18,103 nucleotides of DNA from contig JAEYUK010000361.1 of NCBI GenBank assembly GCA_023432655.1, forward strand, positions 1-18,103. The letters run 5' to 3'. The position numbers and the translations under genes were made by a program. Below the pieces are notes generated by a model. It did not search any database. It was not told where the DNA came from and saw only the letters and a program-made list of their open reading frames with translations. This DNA is from Pseudomonadota bacterium. GTDB taxonomy: Bacteria; Bdellovibrionota; Bacteriovoracia; Bacteriovoracales; Bacteriovoracaceae. Shown piece by piece: positions 5,594 through 13,180 of this stretch (the stretch's first letter is position 1; each line of letters starts with the position of its first letter).

Positions 5594-6712
5594 ATGGACA
5601 CTTTATTGTTTAGCCCATTTGAAATTTACTTACGTGCCATGGCCAATTATAAAATCGAAAAATCAAATGAAGAATGGAAGATCTCGAGGGAGGAATTTAA
5701 AAGAAGGTTCCAGCAGAATTTTCTTAATCCGCGTTTTAATCCGCATCAAGAAAAGCTTGATCAGTTAGAGGAAATTGCCTGGGATAACTACATCAATAGT
5801 CGCAAAGCACCTCTTACCTCAAGAGCGGGTGAAGAGTTTTCCGATCCGAATTATGAATTAAGTGATGAATGGAAAAAAACAAAAAACATGATCGCGAAGG
5901 CCCAAAGTGAATATGAGGACCCTGATAGATCTTCGCGGGTGCTGCTTATTTGCGGTTCAGATAGAAATGATCATACATGCCCCGGAGAAATTTCCAAATC
6001 CTATCGTCTCATGAAGCATGCGGAAGAAAATCTAAAGCGTCTAAATCTGAATGTTGAAACACTCAATCTATCTAAGATGACTTCAGAATATGGAAAGATA
6101 ATTTATCCTTGTAAAGGTTGCGTATCAACGGCCATGCCATTATGCCACTGGCCCTGCTCCTGTTATCCTAATCACTCTTTGAACCAGGTAAACGACTGGA
6201 TGAATGAAATATACCCGATGTGGGTCAGGGCCCATGGAATAATGATTATCACTCCGGTTTACTGGCATGGCCCACCGAGTGCACTAAAGCTAATGATTGA
6301 TCGACTAGTCTGTGCAGATGGAGGAAATCCAGACCCAACCAGTACTCAGGGTAAAAATGTAAAACTTGCCAAAGATTTGGAACTAAATGATTGGGAGTTT
6401 CCAAGGCACCTGAGCGGCAGAGTGTATTCTGTGGTTGTTCATGGAGACGCACAGGGAGTGGATGAACTAAAAAATTCACTAAGTTCCTGGTTAAGTGAAA
6501 TGATGCTCATCCCCGCCGGCCAATTGGGACATCTCTCACGATATATTGGCTACTATCAGAGCTATGCTGAATCACACGAATCACTCAATAAAGATGCCAT
6601 CTGGGAAGAGCTCACCACAGCATGCCAGTCCCTTGCCCTTAGTATCGAGGCGAAACGAACACAGAAACTTGAATCTTTTACACCTCACTTAAAAGAGACG
6701 CGACCCAAATAA
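5594..6712 (+). CDS. NAD(P)H-dependent flavodoxin-fold oxidoreductase (FMN reductase family) with Cys-rich loop
   Basis: From the ATG at 5594 the protein is 372 aa. The first 110 or so residues are a charged, helical N-terminal region I do not recognise. A flavodoxin-like fold then begins with SRVLLICGSDR, the strand and phosphate-binding loop of NADPH-dependent FMN reductases, and continues through IITPVYWHGPPSALKLMIDRL (about 218-238), the flavin-contacting segment. Between them is a Cys cluster at residues 173, 176, 184, 188 and 190 (CKGC, then CHWPCSC), which could bind metal or take part in redox. A TTG at 5576 is in frame, but AGG 8 bases before the ATG at 5594 and the promoter geometry favour the ATG. 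It is divergent from the SDR across the FNR-type box. Substrate is unknown. Confidence 0.8.
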   Translation: MDTLLFSPFEIYLRAMANYKIEKSNEEWKISREEFKRRFQQNFLNPRFNPHQEKLDQLEEIAWDNYINSRKAPLTSRAGEEFSDPNYELSDEWKKTKNMIAKAQSEYEDPDRSSRVLLICGSDRNDHTCPGEISKSYRLMKHAEENLKRLNLNVETLNLSKMTSEYGKIIYPCKGCVSTAMPLCHWPCSCYPNHSLNQVNDWMNEIYPMWVRAHGIMIITPVYWHGPPSALKLMIDRLVCADGGNPDPTSTQGKNVKLAKDLELNDWEFPRHLSGRVYSVVVHGDAQGVDELKNSLSSWLSEMMLIPAGQLGHLSRYIGYYQSYAESHESLNKDAIWEELTTACQSLALSIEAKRTQKLESFTPHLKETRPK

Positions 6713-7089
6713 ACTCACAAATGATGGAGACTTTCCTTATCAAGTTTTTTCCGAGGAGACTATCCCCCCGGAATTTCATCTGGCACCAATAATTAGAAAA
6801 TTTTTTTCGATTTTTTTTCACTCCTGAATTCTCATACTAAAATCACCAACTATCTTCAATCTCCCTTAATAAAAACTTAATATCCCATTTAATAACTGAT
6901 TCAGTAATAGCGTTATAATTATGAAACTCAGAGTCTTTAGTCAGGCATCATTAAAGTTTCGCTGAATCTATCGGCCGTAAGGGGTTGATGATGCCATTTC
7001 ATTATGTTTAACATAGTCACACATCTTAAGAATGTCTGAAGGAATGACGGCAAAGTTAATCACTTCGGAAACAAACTAAGGAAGGTATG
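6713..7089. other. Intergenic region with long-range inverted repeat upstream of the first metzincin-like gene
   Basis: No gene is supported in these 377 bases. It holds T-rich runs (6798-6822), a 5-bp hairpin TTCCG/CGGAA near 6747-6773, and a TATAAT at 6914-6919 without a recognisable -35 partner. GGCATCAT (6944-6951) and ATGATGCC (6988-6995) form an 8-bp inverted repeat around 36 bases, within what would be the 5' leader of the 7090 gene. I could not match it to a known riboswitch. Confidence 0.3.
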
Positions 7090-7725
7090 ATGACTAAGAC
7101 TTTTTCAATGCTATTTACATTTTTATTTTTAGTTTCTTGCGGAAAAGGCGGCGGCGGTGGAAGCAGTTCAGGTAGTGCTGCGGAGTTAAATGAATCAGAA
7201 CTCACGACCTCGACGGTAGCTCCTGTACAAGCACAAACTTTCGACATCAAAGCAAACCTTATCGATTTCAATGCCGACCACGAAGCGAAAGTGTATGAAG
7301 CTTTTGACATCATAAAAAGAGTTGTAGCCACGGATGAATTCAAGAAGAAAGTTTTAAATAAAAAGTACAATGGAAAGAAAACCTATGTTGATAACAATGG
7401 TCTAAGCAATGCTCAAATCTATAAGAAAATCCTGGAAGCTTCTGAGAAACTAACTCCGGGAAACAACAATACTATGGATTTATCTTTGGCCACGTATTTC
7501 ACCAATGATCCAGTAATTGGTTATACTATGCCCAACATTAAAACGATTTATATGAATAGAAGATATTTAAATAATTTCCAACCAAACGAAGTGGCAATGA
7601 ATGTCTTCCATGAATGGCTACACAAGATTGGATTCAAACACTCTTATGAAAACAACAGCGCACGCCCTCACTCCGTTCCCTATGCAGTTGGTTATATCAT
7701 GAGAGAACTAGCGAAAAAGTATTAA
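7090..7725 (+). CDS. Lipoprotein with metzincin-type zinc motif (putative metallopeptidase), copy 1
   Basis: The 211-aa protein has a lipobox LVSC (Cys17) and a Gly/Ser-rich linker, so it is a membrane-anchored lipoprotein. Residues 174-184 read HEWLHKIGFKH, a complete HExxHxxGxxH: His174, His178 and His184 would bind zinc and Glu175 act as general base. Metzincins normally have a Met-turn after this; the matching place here is SVPYAVGY, without the Met. About 27 residues follow the motif. It is paralogous over most of its length to the next gene, sharing (V/K)FxxxDxxxRSN/LSN-type patches, IGYTxPN, and VPYAVGY. The second ATG (7090) is preferred because AAGGA lies 7 bases upstream; the ATG at 7087 is too close. 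Peptidase activity and target are inferred. Confidence 0.8.
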   Translation: MTKTFSMLFTFLFLVSCGKGGGGGSSSGSAAELNESELTTSTVAPVQAQTFDIKANLIDFNADHEAKVYEAFDIIKRVVATDEFKKKVLNKKYNGKKTYVDNNGLSNAQIYKKILEASEKLTPGNNNTMDLSLATYFTNDPVIGYTMPNIKTIYMNRRYLNNFQPNEVAMNVFHEWLHKIGFKHSYENNSARPHSVPYAVGYIMRELAKKY

Positions 7726-7804
7726 AACTAAATACCAGATTCTCTAACAGGAAGTTAATGAATCAATGTTCACAATGTTTATGGATGCCAAGGAAGGTAA
7801 GTTT

Positions 7805-8461
7805 ATGGCCGGAGGATTTTCAATAGTTCTCAGTCTGATGTTGCTCGTCTCGTGCCAGTCAATTCGCTCAACTCGTTCCCCTCAAAAGGAGCAAGAAAAG
7901 AAGAACGAAAAACTGGAAACGGGGCGGGCCATTTCCTCGCAAAAACAAGAAATTCCTGATTTAGCATTAACCTGGGATGCCCAACTCCATTTCGTTAATT
8001 TCACTACCGAACAGGAAGAGAAAGTTCGCCAGGCAGTGGATATACTAAAAAAAGTTATCGCCTCGAAAGCATTTAAAGATCGTCTTTTAAACTTCACTTA
8101 CCGCGGAAAAAAGCAATTCGTTGATAGTGCCGGCCGAAGTAATGAGGAAATCTACCAGATGATTTTAGAAGGTGCCGAGAGAATCGGGAACACCACCAAA
8201 AATAATATGATGGATGTGGAATTAGAACTCTATCATCAGGCCACTAAAACCATCGGCTATACCTACCCAAATACAGTTCGCATCTGGATGAACAAAAAAT
8301 ACTTCAATCGTTATACTCCACTAAAAGTGGCCGACAATCTCATGCATGAATGGATGCATAAACTGGGATTTAGTCATGAAATTTCATGGTCACGTGACCG
8401 GGATTATTCAGTTCCCTATGCTGTTGGCTACCTCATCGAAGAGCTTGCACCCACACTGTAA
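7805..8461 (+). CDS. Lipoprotein with metzincin-type zinc motif (putative metallopeptidase), copy 2
   Basis: The frame is open from 7766, but the ATG at 7805 has AAGGAAGG at the right distance and gives a clean lipoprotein signal, MAGGFSIVLSLMLLVSC, with Cys17 exactly as in copy 1. The 218-aa product carries HEWMHKLGFSH at 181-191, again HExxHxxGxxH, and ends 27 residues later as copy 1 does. SVPYAVGY after the motif is shared, so the missing Met-turn Met is a family trait rather than a mutation. Between Cys17 and about residue 55 the two copies diverge into a Lys/Glu-rich linker. The gene starts 80 nt after copy 1, a tandem duplication with considerable divergence, suggesting separate substrates. 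Target is unknown. Confidence 0.8.
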   Translation: MAGGFSIVLSLMLLVSCQSIRSTRSPQKEQEKKNEKLETGRAISSQKQEIPDLALTWDAQLHFVNFTTEQEEKVRQAVDILKKVIASKAFKDRLLNFTYRGKKQFVDSAGRSNEEIYQMILEGAERIGNTTKNNMMDVELELYHQATKTIGYTYPNTVRIWMNKKYFNRYTPLKVADNLMHEWMHKLGFSHEISWSRDRDYSVPYAVGYLIEELAPTL

Positions 8462-8564
8462 AAGTATTTCGCTCGAGTTTTTTGGGGCCTCCTATCTTTA
8501 GAGAAATTATATTTCTCCCTCCTCTTCTGAGTGACAAAATCACCCTGTAAACAAGGAGGTTCTG

Positions 8565-8975
8565 ATGCAAGTTTCTGAAGTAATGCATAAGGGTGTCAGC
8601 ACAGTTCAAATTTCCGACACTATAAAAAAAGTCGCTGCTCTCATGAAAAGAGAAGACATCGGAGCAGTCCCGGTTTTTAAAAATGAAAGACCAGTAGGAT
8701 TTGTCACGGATAGAGACATCGTTGTCTCCTGTGTGGCCAATGGCCATGAATCTACAGAACCTATCTCTCTTGCCATGACATCAGAAATCTTCTCCATTCA
8801 AGAAAATGATGAACTAGCTCTTGCCGCTAAAATTATGCGTGAGAAACAAATCTCCCGACTCTTAGTTGTTGATGAAAACGAAACACCTGTAGGAATGTTG
8901 TCTCTACAAGACATTACTAAACATCCGGATCGGAATGTAGATGCCGTTGATACTCTAACTGAAATTAAAAGATAA
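8565..8975 (+). CDS. CBS-domain pair protein
   Basis: The 136-aa protein is a pair of CBS motifs (about 1-60 and 70-130), a Bateman module that binds adenine nucleotides such as AMP, ATP or NAD. Diagnostic segments are VSEVMHKGVSTVQISDTIKKVAALM, then IGAVPVFKNERPVGFVTDRDIV in the first repeat, and ISRLLVVDENETPVGMLSLQDI in the second. No enzyme or channel domain is attached, as in small stress-linked CBS proteins of the HRP1 type. AAGGAGG precedes the ATG by 6 bases. A 7-bp hairpin, GAGAAAT/ATTTCTC (8501-8517), lies in its leader. The small secreted acidic protein gene follows after 16 nt and is probably cotranscribed. The function is likely energy or redox sensing, by family analogy. Confidence 0.9.
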   Translation: MQVSEVMHKGVSTVQISDTIKKVAALMKREDIGAVPVFKNERPVGFVTDRDIVVSCVANGHESTEPISLAMTSEIFSIQENDELALAAKIMREKQISRLLVVDENETPVGMLSLQDITKHPDRNVDAVDTLTEIKR

Positions 8976-8991
8976 TCTCATGGAGGAATTT

Positions 8992-9345
8992 ATGAAAAAA
9001 CTATTGTTTTTAACTCTGTCCACTTTATTGGCCCTACCTGCGATTGGTGGAACACCTACCACCAAAACTTCCTCTCAGGTTCACGACACTCGGGGAGCAG
9101 CTCCTGTTATGGGAACAGATTTGGAAATGAATTCAGAATTAAGTCGGGATGATGAAATGATTGAAGCCCAGGAAGAAGATTATTTTGATGACATGGAACG
9201 AAACCAAGACCAAGAACGTATGGAAGATAATTACTATTCAGAAAGTGATGAAGTCGAAGATATGATTGATTACCGAGACCGCACAAGAACTAATCGGGAA
9301 AGAAAGGCCATCAATACCGGTTCAGATGCATCTGACGACCAGTAG
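8992..9345 (+). CDS. Secreted, highly acidic small protein, unknown function
   Basis: The frame opens at 8980, but GGAGG 5 bases before the ATG at 8992 and a standard signal peptide (MKKLLFLTLSTLLALPAIGG) fix the start. The 117-aa product is exported; the mature part is dominated by Asp, Glu, Asn, Arg and Tyr, with the stretch from about residue 55 to 90 extremely acidic (EEDYFDDMERNQDQERMED). It has no Cys, no hydrophobic core and no recognisable domain, so it is probably disordered. It follows the CBS gene by 16 nt. It shares layout, not sequence, with the secreted peptides at 9734, 10660 and 13181. I do not know its role. Confidence 0.65.
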   Translation: MKKLLFLTLSTLLALPAIGGTPTTKTSSQVHDTRGAAPVMGTDLEMNSELSRDDEMIEAQEEDYFDDMERNQDQERMEDNYYSESDEVEDMIDYRDRTRTNRERKAINTGSDASDDQ

Positions 9346-9351
9346 TCATAA

Positions 9352-9380
9352 TAATCCGGGGAATCTTATTCCCCGGATTA
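9352..9380. terminator. 13-bp perfect hairpin between convergent genes
   Basis: TAATCCGGGGAAT (9352-9364) and ATTCCCCGGATTA (9368-9380) are perfectly complementary around a 3-base loop. It lies 6 bases after the plus-strand stop at 9345 and 13 bases before the DUF3606-like gene's stop. Neither strand has a run of T after it, so it may stop transcription in both directions without a U-tract, or protect mRNA ends. Confidence 0.6.
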
Positions 9381-9393
9381 CTATCATCATTTA

Positions 9394-9600
9394 TTAGTAT
9401 GTTTTGGGACCGGGCCAGGTAATCAGAAATTTTTTCGCCAGATATAAACGAATCTCAGATACGGAAGGTCCAACAATTTTGATAATCTCCTTTAACTCTT
9501 CTGCTCGGACATTGAGTTCACCGCACCAGTAATTAAGATCCCAACTCTCTTTAACATCAATTCTAAGTTCCTGATGACGCAACTTGATTTCATTGTTCAT
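9394..9600 (-). CDS. DUF3606-like small protein
   Basis: The 68-aa protein MNNEIKLRHQELRIDVKESW... fits the DUF3606 pattern: an N-terminal basic part, then a 'W-x-x-x-Y/W' patch (SWDLNYWCGELNV) with helix LKEIIKIVGPSVSEIRLYL, matching 'W...Y W....GV...L...V..VG.SV..VR..L'. DUF3606 proteins are small cytoplasmic proteins of unknown function that often neighbour stress genes. The open frame extends to 9645, but the ATG at 9600 has AGGGAG 7 bases upstream and matches the family start. It is convergent with the acidic secreted protein across the hairpin at 9352-9380. No signal peptide is present. The family match was made from memory of the pattern, not a search. Confidence 0.75.
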   Translation of the reverse strand: MNNEIKLRHQELRIDVKESWDLNYWCGELNVRAEELKEIIKIVGPSVSEIRLYLAKKFLITWPGPKTY

Positions 9601-9733
9601 AGAGTTCTCCCTAGTTGCCCCTGTTCTAGTCCTTACTATGAGCACTCGTAAATCAAGAGAAACTAAATTCGGCCAGGCCTTAATGCTGTTTACGGTTAAT
9701 AGATGTCAAAATAGTAATGGATAAGGAGGTTTT

Positions 9734-10039
9734 ATGAAAAAACTCTATCCCATTCCCATGATAGGAATCCTTATGTCATCCTTCGTTTTGGCCAATGGAG
9801 ATATTCGCACACTTGAAGAAAGGCCTGTTCCTGACCGCACTGAAAGAACCAGGGAGAAAATGCGTGGAAATCCTCGAAATTCCAGTTTTCCTGGAAGTTT
9901 CGGGCAAATCCACCCTCAAACTGAAACTCAGGAACGTCAGGAAGAAAAGGCCCAATGGTTGGATGAATTAAGGGACGACACGTATTGGGATTCTGGAAAT
10001 AGCAAAACGACTAATGAAAAAGAGAAATATGGGCCTTAA
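9734..10039 (+). CDS. Small secreted charged protein, unknown function
   Basis: The 101-aa product begins MKKLYPIPMIGILMSSFVLA, a signal peptide with cleavage near residue 20. The mature part is hydrophilic, rich in Arg, Glu, Thr, Asn and Pro (RTLEERPVPDRTERTREK), with no Cys or hydrophobic core, so it is likely disordered. AAGGAGG (9723-9729) lies 4 bases before the ATG, a strong ribosome site. Its TAA stop overlaps the TAA of the convergent S4 gene within TTAA. I recognise no family. It is one of several unrelated small exported charged proteins in this window. Confidence 0.65.
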   Translation: MKKLYPIPMIGILMSSFVLANGDIRTLEERPVPDRTERTREKMRGNPRNSSFPGSFGQIHPQTETQERQEEKAQWLDELRDDTYWDSGNSKTTNEKEKYGP

Positions 10040-10245
10040 ACGACTTTAACTTGGGACCCATTAAACTCAACAACTTGGCCGGATCTAATTTTGCAACGCT
10101 TACGGAGTTCAACTTCTCCGTCTACTTTTACCTGACCATCAGCAATCATATGCTTAGCATCGGCACCCGAACCGGTTAATCCTGTAATTTTCATTAGATC
10201 ACAAAGAGGGATAAACTCAGATCCTGCAAGGCTAAATTCTTTCAT
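10036..10245 (-). CDS. Small S4-domain RNA-binding protein (YbcJ-like)
   Basis: The 69-aa protein is a single S4 RNA-binding domain: FIPLCDLMKITGLTGSGADAKHMIADGQVKVDGEVELRKRCKIRSGQVVEFNG contains the alpha-L motif (ADAKHMIADGQVKVDGE), the basic KRCKIRSGQVV strand and a terminal hydrophobic strand. It resembles YbcJ and other short S4 proteins tied to RNA or ribosome processes. AAGGA precedes the ATG by 6 bases. Its stop overlaps the stop of the convergent 9734 gene by 4 nt. No partner gene is adjacent, so RNA target is unknown. It is of normal length for this small family. Confidence 0.88.
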   Translation of the reverse strand: MKEFSLAGSEFIPLCDLMKITGLTGSGADAKHMIADGQVKVDGEVELRKRCKIRSGQVVEFNGSQVKVV

Positions 10246-10311
10246 GGGCTTCCTTAATTTTAGAAGCTTTTTACACTAAAAATGGAAGCGGTTCAATAAT
10301 TTTCATGAACT

Positions 10312-10340
10312 TTGATTGGGTCCTTTTAGAACCCAATCAA
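10312..10340. terminator. 10-bp hairpin downstream of the basic-protein gene
   Basis: TTGATTGGGT (10312-10321) pairs perfectly with ACCCAATCAA (10331-10340) around 9 bases. It begins 10 bases after the stop of the minus-strand gene at 10351-10509. Neither strand has a T run after it. It is the likely stop for that gene, and is the second such hairpin without a U-tract in this region. Confidence 0.5.
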
Positions 10341-10350
10341 TGTTTATTAC

Positions 10351-10509
10351 TTACCGGGAGATAGTCACTCTTACAGGCATCCTTACTTTCGAAACTCTTT
10401 TACTTAGGTCTCGAGAAATATCTCTATAACCTCTTTTAACTGCCGTCTTGATACCATTAACATTTTTTCTTAAGGCCCTTTTGGCCGCGAATTTTTTCCA
10501 AGAAAACAT
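10351..10509 (-). CDS. 52-aa very basic protein, unknown function
   Basis: The open frame extends to 10587, but a perfect AAGGAGG lies 5 bases before the ATG at 10509, giving MFSWKKFAAKRALRKNVNG and so on, 52 aa. It has 8 Lys and 9 Arg against 2 Asp, a net charge near +15. Residues 1-40 form a likely amphipathic helix. There is no signal peptide, so it is cytoplasmic or membrane-associated, and nucleic-acid or acidic-membrane binding is the natural guess. The surrounding secreted proteins are acidic or mixed-charge. A hairpin follows the stop. I recognise no family. Confidence rests on the ribosome site and start choice. Confidence 0.6.
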   Translation of the reverse strand: MFSWKKFAAKRALRKNVNGIKTAVKRGYRDISRDLSKRVSKVRMPVRVTISR

Positions 10510-10659
10510 CTCTTCCTCCTTTGAAAAATGATCGGCCATCAACATATCCAAAATCAAAACAACTGGTCCAAGGAAAAACTTTTTCACTCAAGCACCCTTT
10601 GGATAGACTTCAGTTACTACTTTTTGAAATAAAAGCTTCAATAGATACGGGGCTTCATT

Positions 10660-10935
10660 ATGAAAAGGATCATCATAGGATTAAGTATCATTTTTTTTCA
10701 CTACTCCGCCTACCCACTAGGAGATAGCAGCATTCTTCCTGCTTCCACAGACGCCTTGACCGGCACTGCCAGAAGCATCAATCAATTAACCCCGGAAGAA
10801 ATAGAGAAAGAAAGAATTGGCCCTCAGGAAATGCAAGAGAAGATTTACCAAGAGGACCTAAAGAGAGAAAAAGAAAGAGAAGAGAAACTCAGGAGAAAAG
10901 AATCCCAAAGCCCTACTTCCGACGGGCCGATTTAA
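10660..10935 (+). CDS. Small secreted charged protein with coiled-coil-like tail, unknown function
   Basis: The 91-aa product has a signal peptide ([21 protein letters not shown], cleavage near residue 19). Residues about 45-82 are an uninterrupted charged helix ([19 protein letters not shown], then [16 protein letters not shown]), a probable single helix or coiled coil. No ribosome site stands out beyond GGGG about 8 bases before the ATG, so expression may be weak or the start uncertain. Its last 23 bases overlap the convergent cyclophilin gene, which constrains both C-termini. I recognise no family; it fits the pattern of the other small exported proteins. Confidence 0.55.
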   Translation: MKRIIIGLSIIFFHYSAYPLGDSSILPASTDALTGTARSINQLTPEEIEKERIGPQEMQEKIYQEDLKREKEREEKLRRKESQSPTSDGPI

Positions 10936-11467
10936 TCAACACTGTATCCATTGGTACATTACCATGGGGACCGATGTTTCCTGTTTTTACCGCTTTGATA
11001 CGGTTGATGACATGCATCCCTGAAATGATTTTGCCGAAAACGGCGTAACCGTAACCATTAACTGTGGCTTCTCTAAAATTAAGATAATCATTATCAGCAA
11101 CATTGATAAAAAACTGTGCCGTTGCAGAATGGGGGTCCCCAGTACGGGCCATGGCCACTGTGCCGACAGAATTCTTTAAACCATTATTGGCCTCGTTTTG
11201 AATTGGTTTTTTCGTTTTTTTCTCATTCATCTTGGTGTCAAATCCTCCACCCTGAATCATAAAATTATCAATCACTCGGTGGAAAATCGTCCCGTCATAA
11301 AATTTACTGTCTACATAGCTAAGAAAGTTTTTGACGGTGTTTGGCGCTTTTTTCTCTTCCAGTTCAATTTCAAAGGCACCCATCGAAGTTTCAAAAACCA
11401 CCACAGGGTTTTTAGCGTAAAGAGAAAGCGATAAAAACGTCACCATTAATGAAAAGATCAACTTCAT
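10913..11467 (-). CDS. Periplasmic peptidyl-prolyl cis-trans isomerase, cyclophilin type
   Basis: The 184-aa protein has an N-terminal signal peptide ([18 protein letters not shown], cleavage after residue 18) followed by a complete cyclophilin domain. Hallmarks are [19 protein letters not shown] (catalytic Arg in FHRV), [18 protein letters not shown] and [15 protein letters not shown]. The loop [13 protein letters not shown] matches PpiA/PpiB. It catalyses Pro isomerisation in exported proteins. GGAG precedes the ATG by 6 bases. It starts 64 nt after the LysE-like gene's stop, so cotranscription is possible but not shown. Its last 23 bases overlap the convergent 10660 gene. Confidence 0.93.
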   Translation of the reverse strand: MKLIFSLMVTFLSLSLYAKNPVVVFETSMGAFEIELEEKKAPNTVKNFLSYVDSKFYDGTIFHRVIDNFMIQGGGFDTKMNEKKTKKPIQNEANNGLKNSVGTVAMARTGDPHSATAQFFINVADNDYLNFREATVNGYGYAVFGKIISGMHVINRIKAVKTGNIGPHGNVPMDTVLIKSARRK

Positions 11468-11531
11468 ATAGACTCCGGGAATGAATTTAAAATAATTTTA
11501 GTAGAAAATTTGAATTTTTACCAGATTTACT

Positions 11532-12191
11532 TCAATTGGGAGTGAAGGTCGCCATGGTTTCAGGATACAGTTCAATGATCCACGCATAGACATCCAAACT
11601 TAATCGAGCTGAGAGGAAAAGTAACATGAAGCCTGCACAACACATCATAACCCGTAATCGCCGGGCATTTTGAAAAATGGGCATAAGAGCACTGGCACCG
11701 ACAGCTAGTAAAAGAAACCACAAGAGAGAAAATGAAGCTGCCCCAAGGCCTAAGGCCATGCGATTTGTGAGTTCTGGAAATTTAGATGAATAACCGCCAA
11801 TCAAAACGATTCCATCTAAATAGGCATGAGGATTAATCACACTAAATGAAATCGAACTCATGATCGCCAGGCGAAGACCACTCTTTTCTTTTCCTGAATG
11901 AACAGCAAAAGATTTATTATCAAATCGTATCTTATTGAGTCCATAGAGGAGCAAAAAACCGATGCCTAAAAGTCCGACAACAATTTTTAATTGTGGGTAT
12001 TGGTTAAAAAGAGTTGCTGCACCGATTACTCCTAACATAATCAGGCTGAGGTCGCACAGAAAACAGATGAAGCTCACTACGAGATGGTGGCGTTTCATAA
12101 GACCTGACTCTAAAACGAAGAGATTTTGAGGACCCAAGGCAAATATAAGGCTTGCCTGTAAAAGCATCCCTTCAAGATAGATCTTTCCCAT
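11532..12191 (-). CDS. LysE/ArgO-family amino acid exporter
   Basis: The 219-aa protein has six hydrophobic segments and the LysE hallmarks GPQNLFVLESGL (about 20-31), CDLSLIMLG and SVINPHAYLD, close to ArgO's NPHVYLD. LysE/ArgO proteins export lysine, arginine or toxic analogues from the cytoplasm. The frame opens at 12215; I favour ATG 12191 because MGKIYLEGMLLQASLIFALGPQN aligns with the ArgO start, and GGAGG lies 3 bases before it (short spacing). Using 12215 would add 8 residues. It is 49 nt from the stop of the EF-hand lipoprotein gene upstream, suggesting an operon. ArgO is activated by ArgP in E. coli, but no such regulator lies here. Confidence 0.88.
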   Translation of the reverse strand: MGKIYLEGMLLQASLIFALGPQNLFVLESGLMKRHHLVVSFICFLCDLSLIMLGVIGAATLFNQYPQLKIVVGLLGIGFLLLYGLNKIRFDNKSFAVHSGKEKSGLRLAIMSSISFSVINPHAYLDGIVLIGGYSSKFPELTNRMALGLGAASFSLLWFLLLAVGASALMPIFQNARRLRVMMCCAGFMLLFLSARLSLDVYAWIIELYPETMATFTPN

Positions 12192-12239
12192 AATCCTCCA
12201 TTGATTTATGAGCATCCTTTTATGGAGAGAACTCTCAAC

Positions 12240-12974
12240 TTACTGTCTTATTAAAACTCCACAAGCAATGGGAAGAGATTGTTCCGCTGTAAAAGGTCCG
12301 TAACTTCCAATTCCTGTGGCCAATGGATTAGTGTGCTTGATTCCATGAACCATAACCACTCTCCCTGAAAGATTCAATTCCTCTTCGGGATTAAGTTTAA
12401 TGATATGATCACGTGGATCTGGGTCTATAGAACGAAGGCCTGCAAGCACCCTACTTAAAGTCGTGCTTCTCCGATAAACAAAATTTCCAGCATTGTTGGA
12501 AATTGGTCCGTACTCTATCCCATCGAGCTGCTCAGATAGGTCTGAATCAAGTGGGATAATGATTTTTCCTGCTGCAGGGATAGATTCGGTAATATCAATG
12601 ATCCCATCATTATTTATGTCAGAAGTATTATCCGGACACTTCGTTCCAGAAAAAATATTTTGCAGATGCTTTACCGCAACCGGAGAGCCATTCACCCGAC
12701 TTTCTACAAAAAAATCATCACCTTGAATTCTCACTTCAATCGTTCCTGACGTTTGACCGGCAAGCTCAGTATTCAGTGGAGTAAGAATGGCCTTGTAAAA
12801 TCCTTCATCCGGTTGCTGTTCTACCGTCACTTCGTCAACCTCTGTTGTTTGCGGATCAGTGCTCACTGTGGTTTGGGGTGACCTGTCATTGCTTGCTTTC
12901 CCACATGCAGCGAATAAAATGAGACCCCCTAGAGGTAGGGCTATTGATAAGAACTCTTTAAATGTTGAAAACAT
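12240..12974 (-). CDS. EF-hand-loop lipoprotein, family of unknown function
   Basis: The 244-aa protein has a lipobox LFAAC (Cys24) after a hydrophobic signal. A Thr/Gln/Glu-rich linker spans about 25-55. A calcium-binding loop fits exactly at 119-130, DINNDGIIDITE, with Asp/Asn at positions 1, 3 and 5, Gly at 6, Ile at 8, Asp at 9 and Glu at 12, just after a Cys-Pro-Asp (113-115). A further Cys near the end lies in PIACG. It is paralogous to the partial lipoprotein at 17436, which shares KCPD/RCPD, the EF-hand loop, IPLDxDLS, YxxRST and LPIACGV. AAGGAG precedes the ATG. It heads the probable operon with the LysE-like exporter. Function is unknown; calcium binding is inferred from the loop. 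Confidence 0.75.
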   Translation of the reverse strand: MFSTFKEFLSIALPLGGLILFAACGKASNDRSPQTTVSTDPQTTEVDEVTVEQQPDEGFYKAILTPLNTELAGQTSGTIEVRIQGDDFFVESRVNGSPVAVKHLQNIFSGTKCPDNTSDINNDGIIDITESIPAAGKIIIPLDSDLSEQLDGIEYGPISNNAGNFVYRRSTTLSRVLAGLRSIDPDPRDHIIKLNPEEELNLSGRVVMVHGIKHTNPLATGIGSYGPFTAEQSLPIACGVLIRQ

Positions 12975-13118
12975 GAATACTCCTTCGGCACAATCGCAAT
13001 AAACGAATCAACCAGGAGCAAAGAGGAGGCCAGTAGCTAAAGTATTGATTGCTTTACACAGAACAAAAACCTCCTGACTTAATGGGGTAAAATTCTGCGG
13101 TCTATGTGGCAAATTGAC

Positions 13119-13147
13119 TTAACAAGGGCCGTAATGATTTTTATACA
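13119..13147 (+). promoter_or_regulatory. Probable sigma-70 promoter of the 13181 gene
   Basis: A -35 TTAACA (13119-13124) and a -10 TATACA (13142-13147) are separated by 17 bases, each a partial match to the consensus. Transcription would start near 13154, about 27 bases before the ATG at 13181, with AAGGAG between them. Confidence 0.4.
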
Positions 13148-13180
13148 AGCTTGGTATTTGATGGGTAAAAAGGAGTCCCT

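Noticed and set aside
9638..9724. 28-codon plus-strand frame upstream of the 9734 gene
   Set aside because: No ribosome site, and it reads into the ribosome site of the 9734 gene; likely the gene's upstream region.
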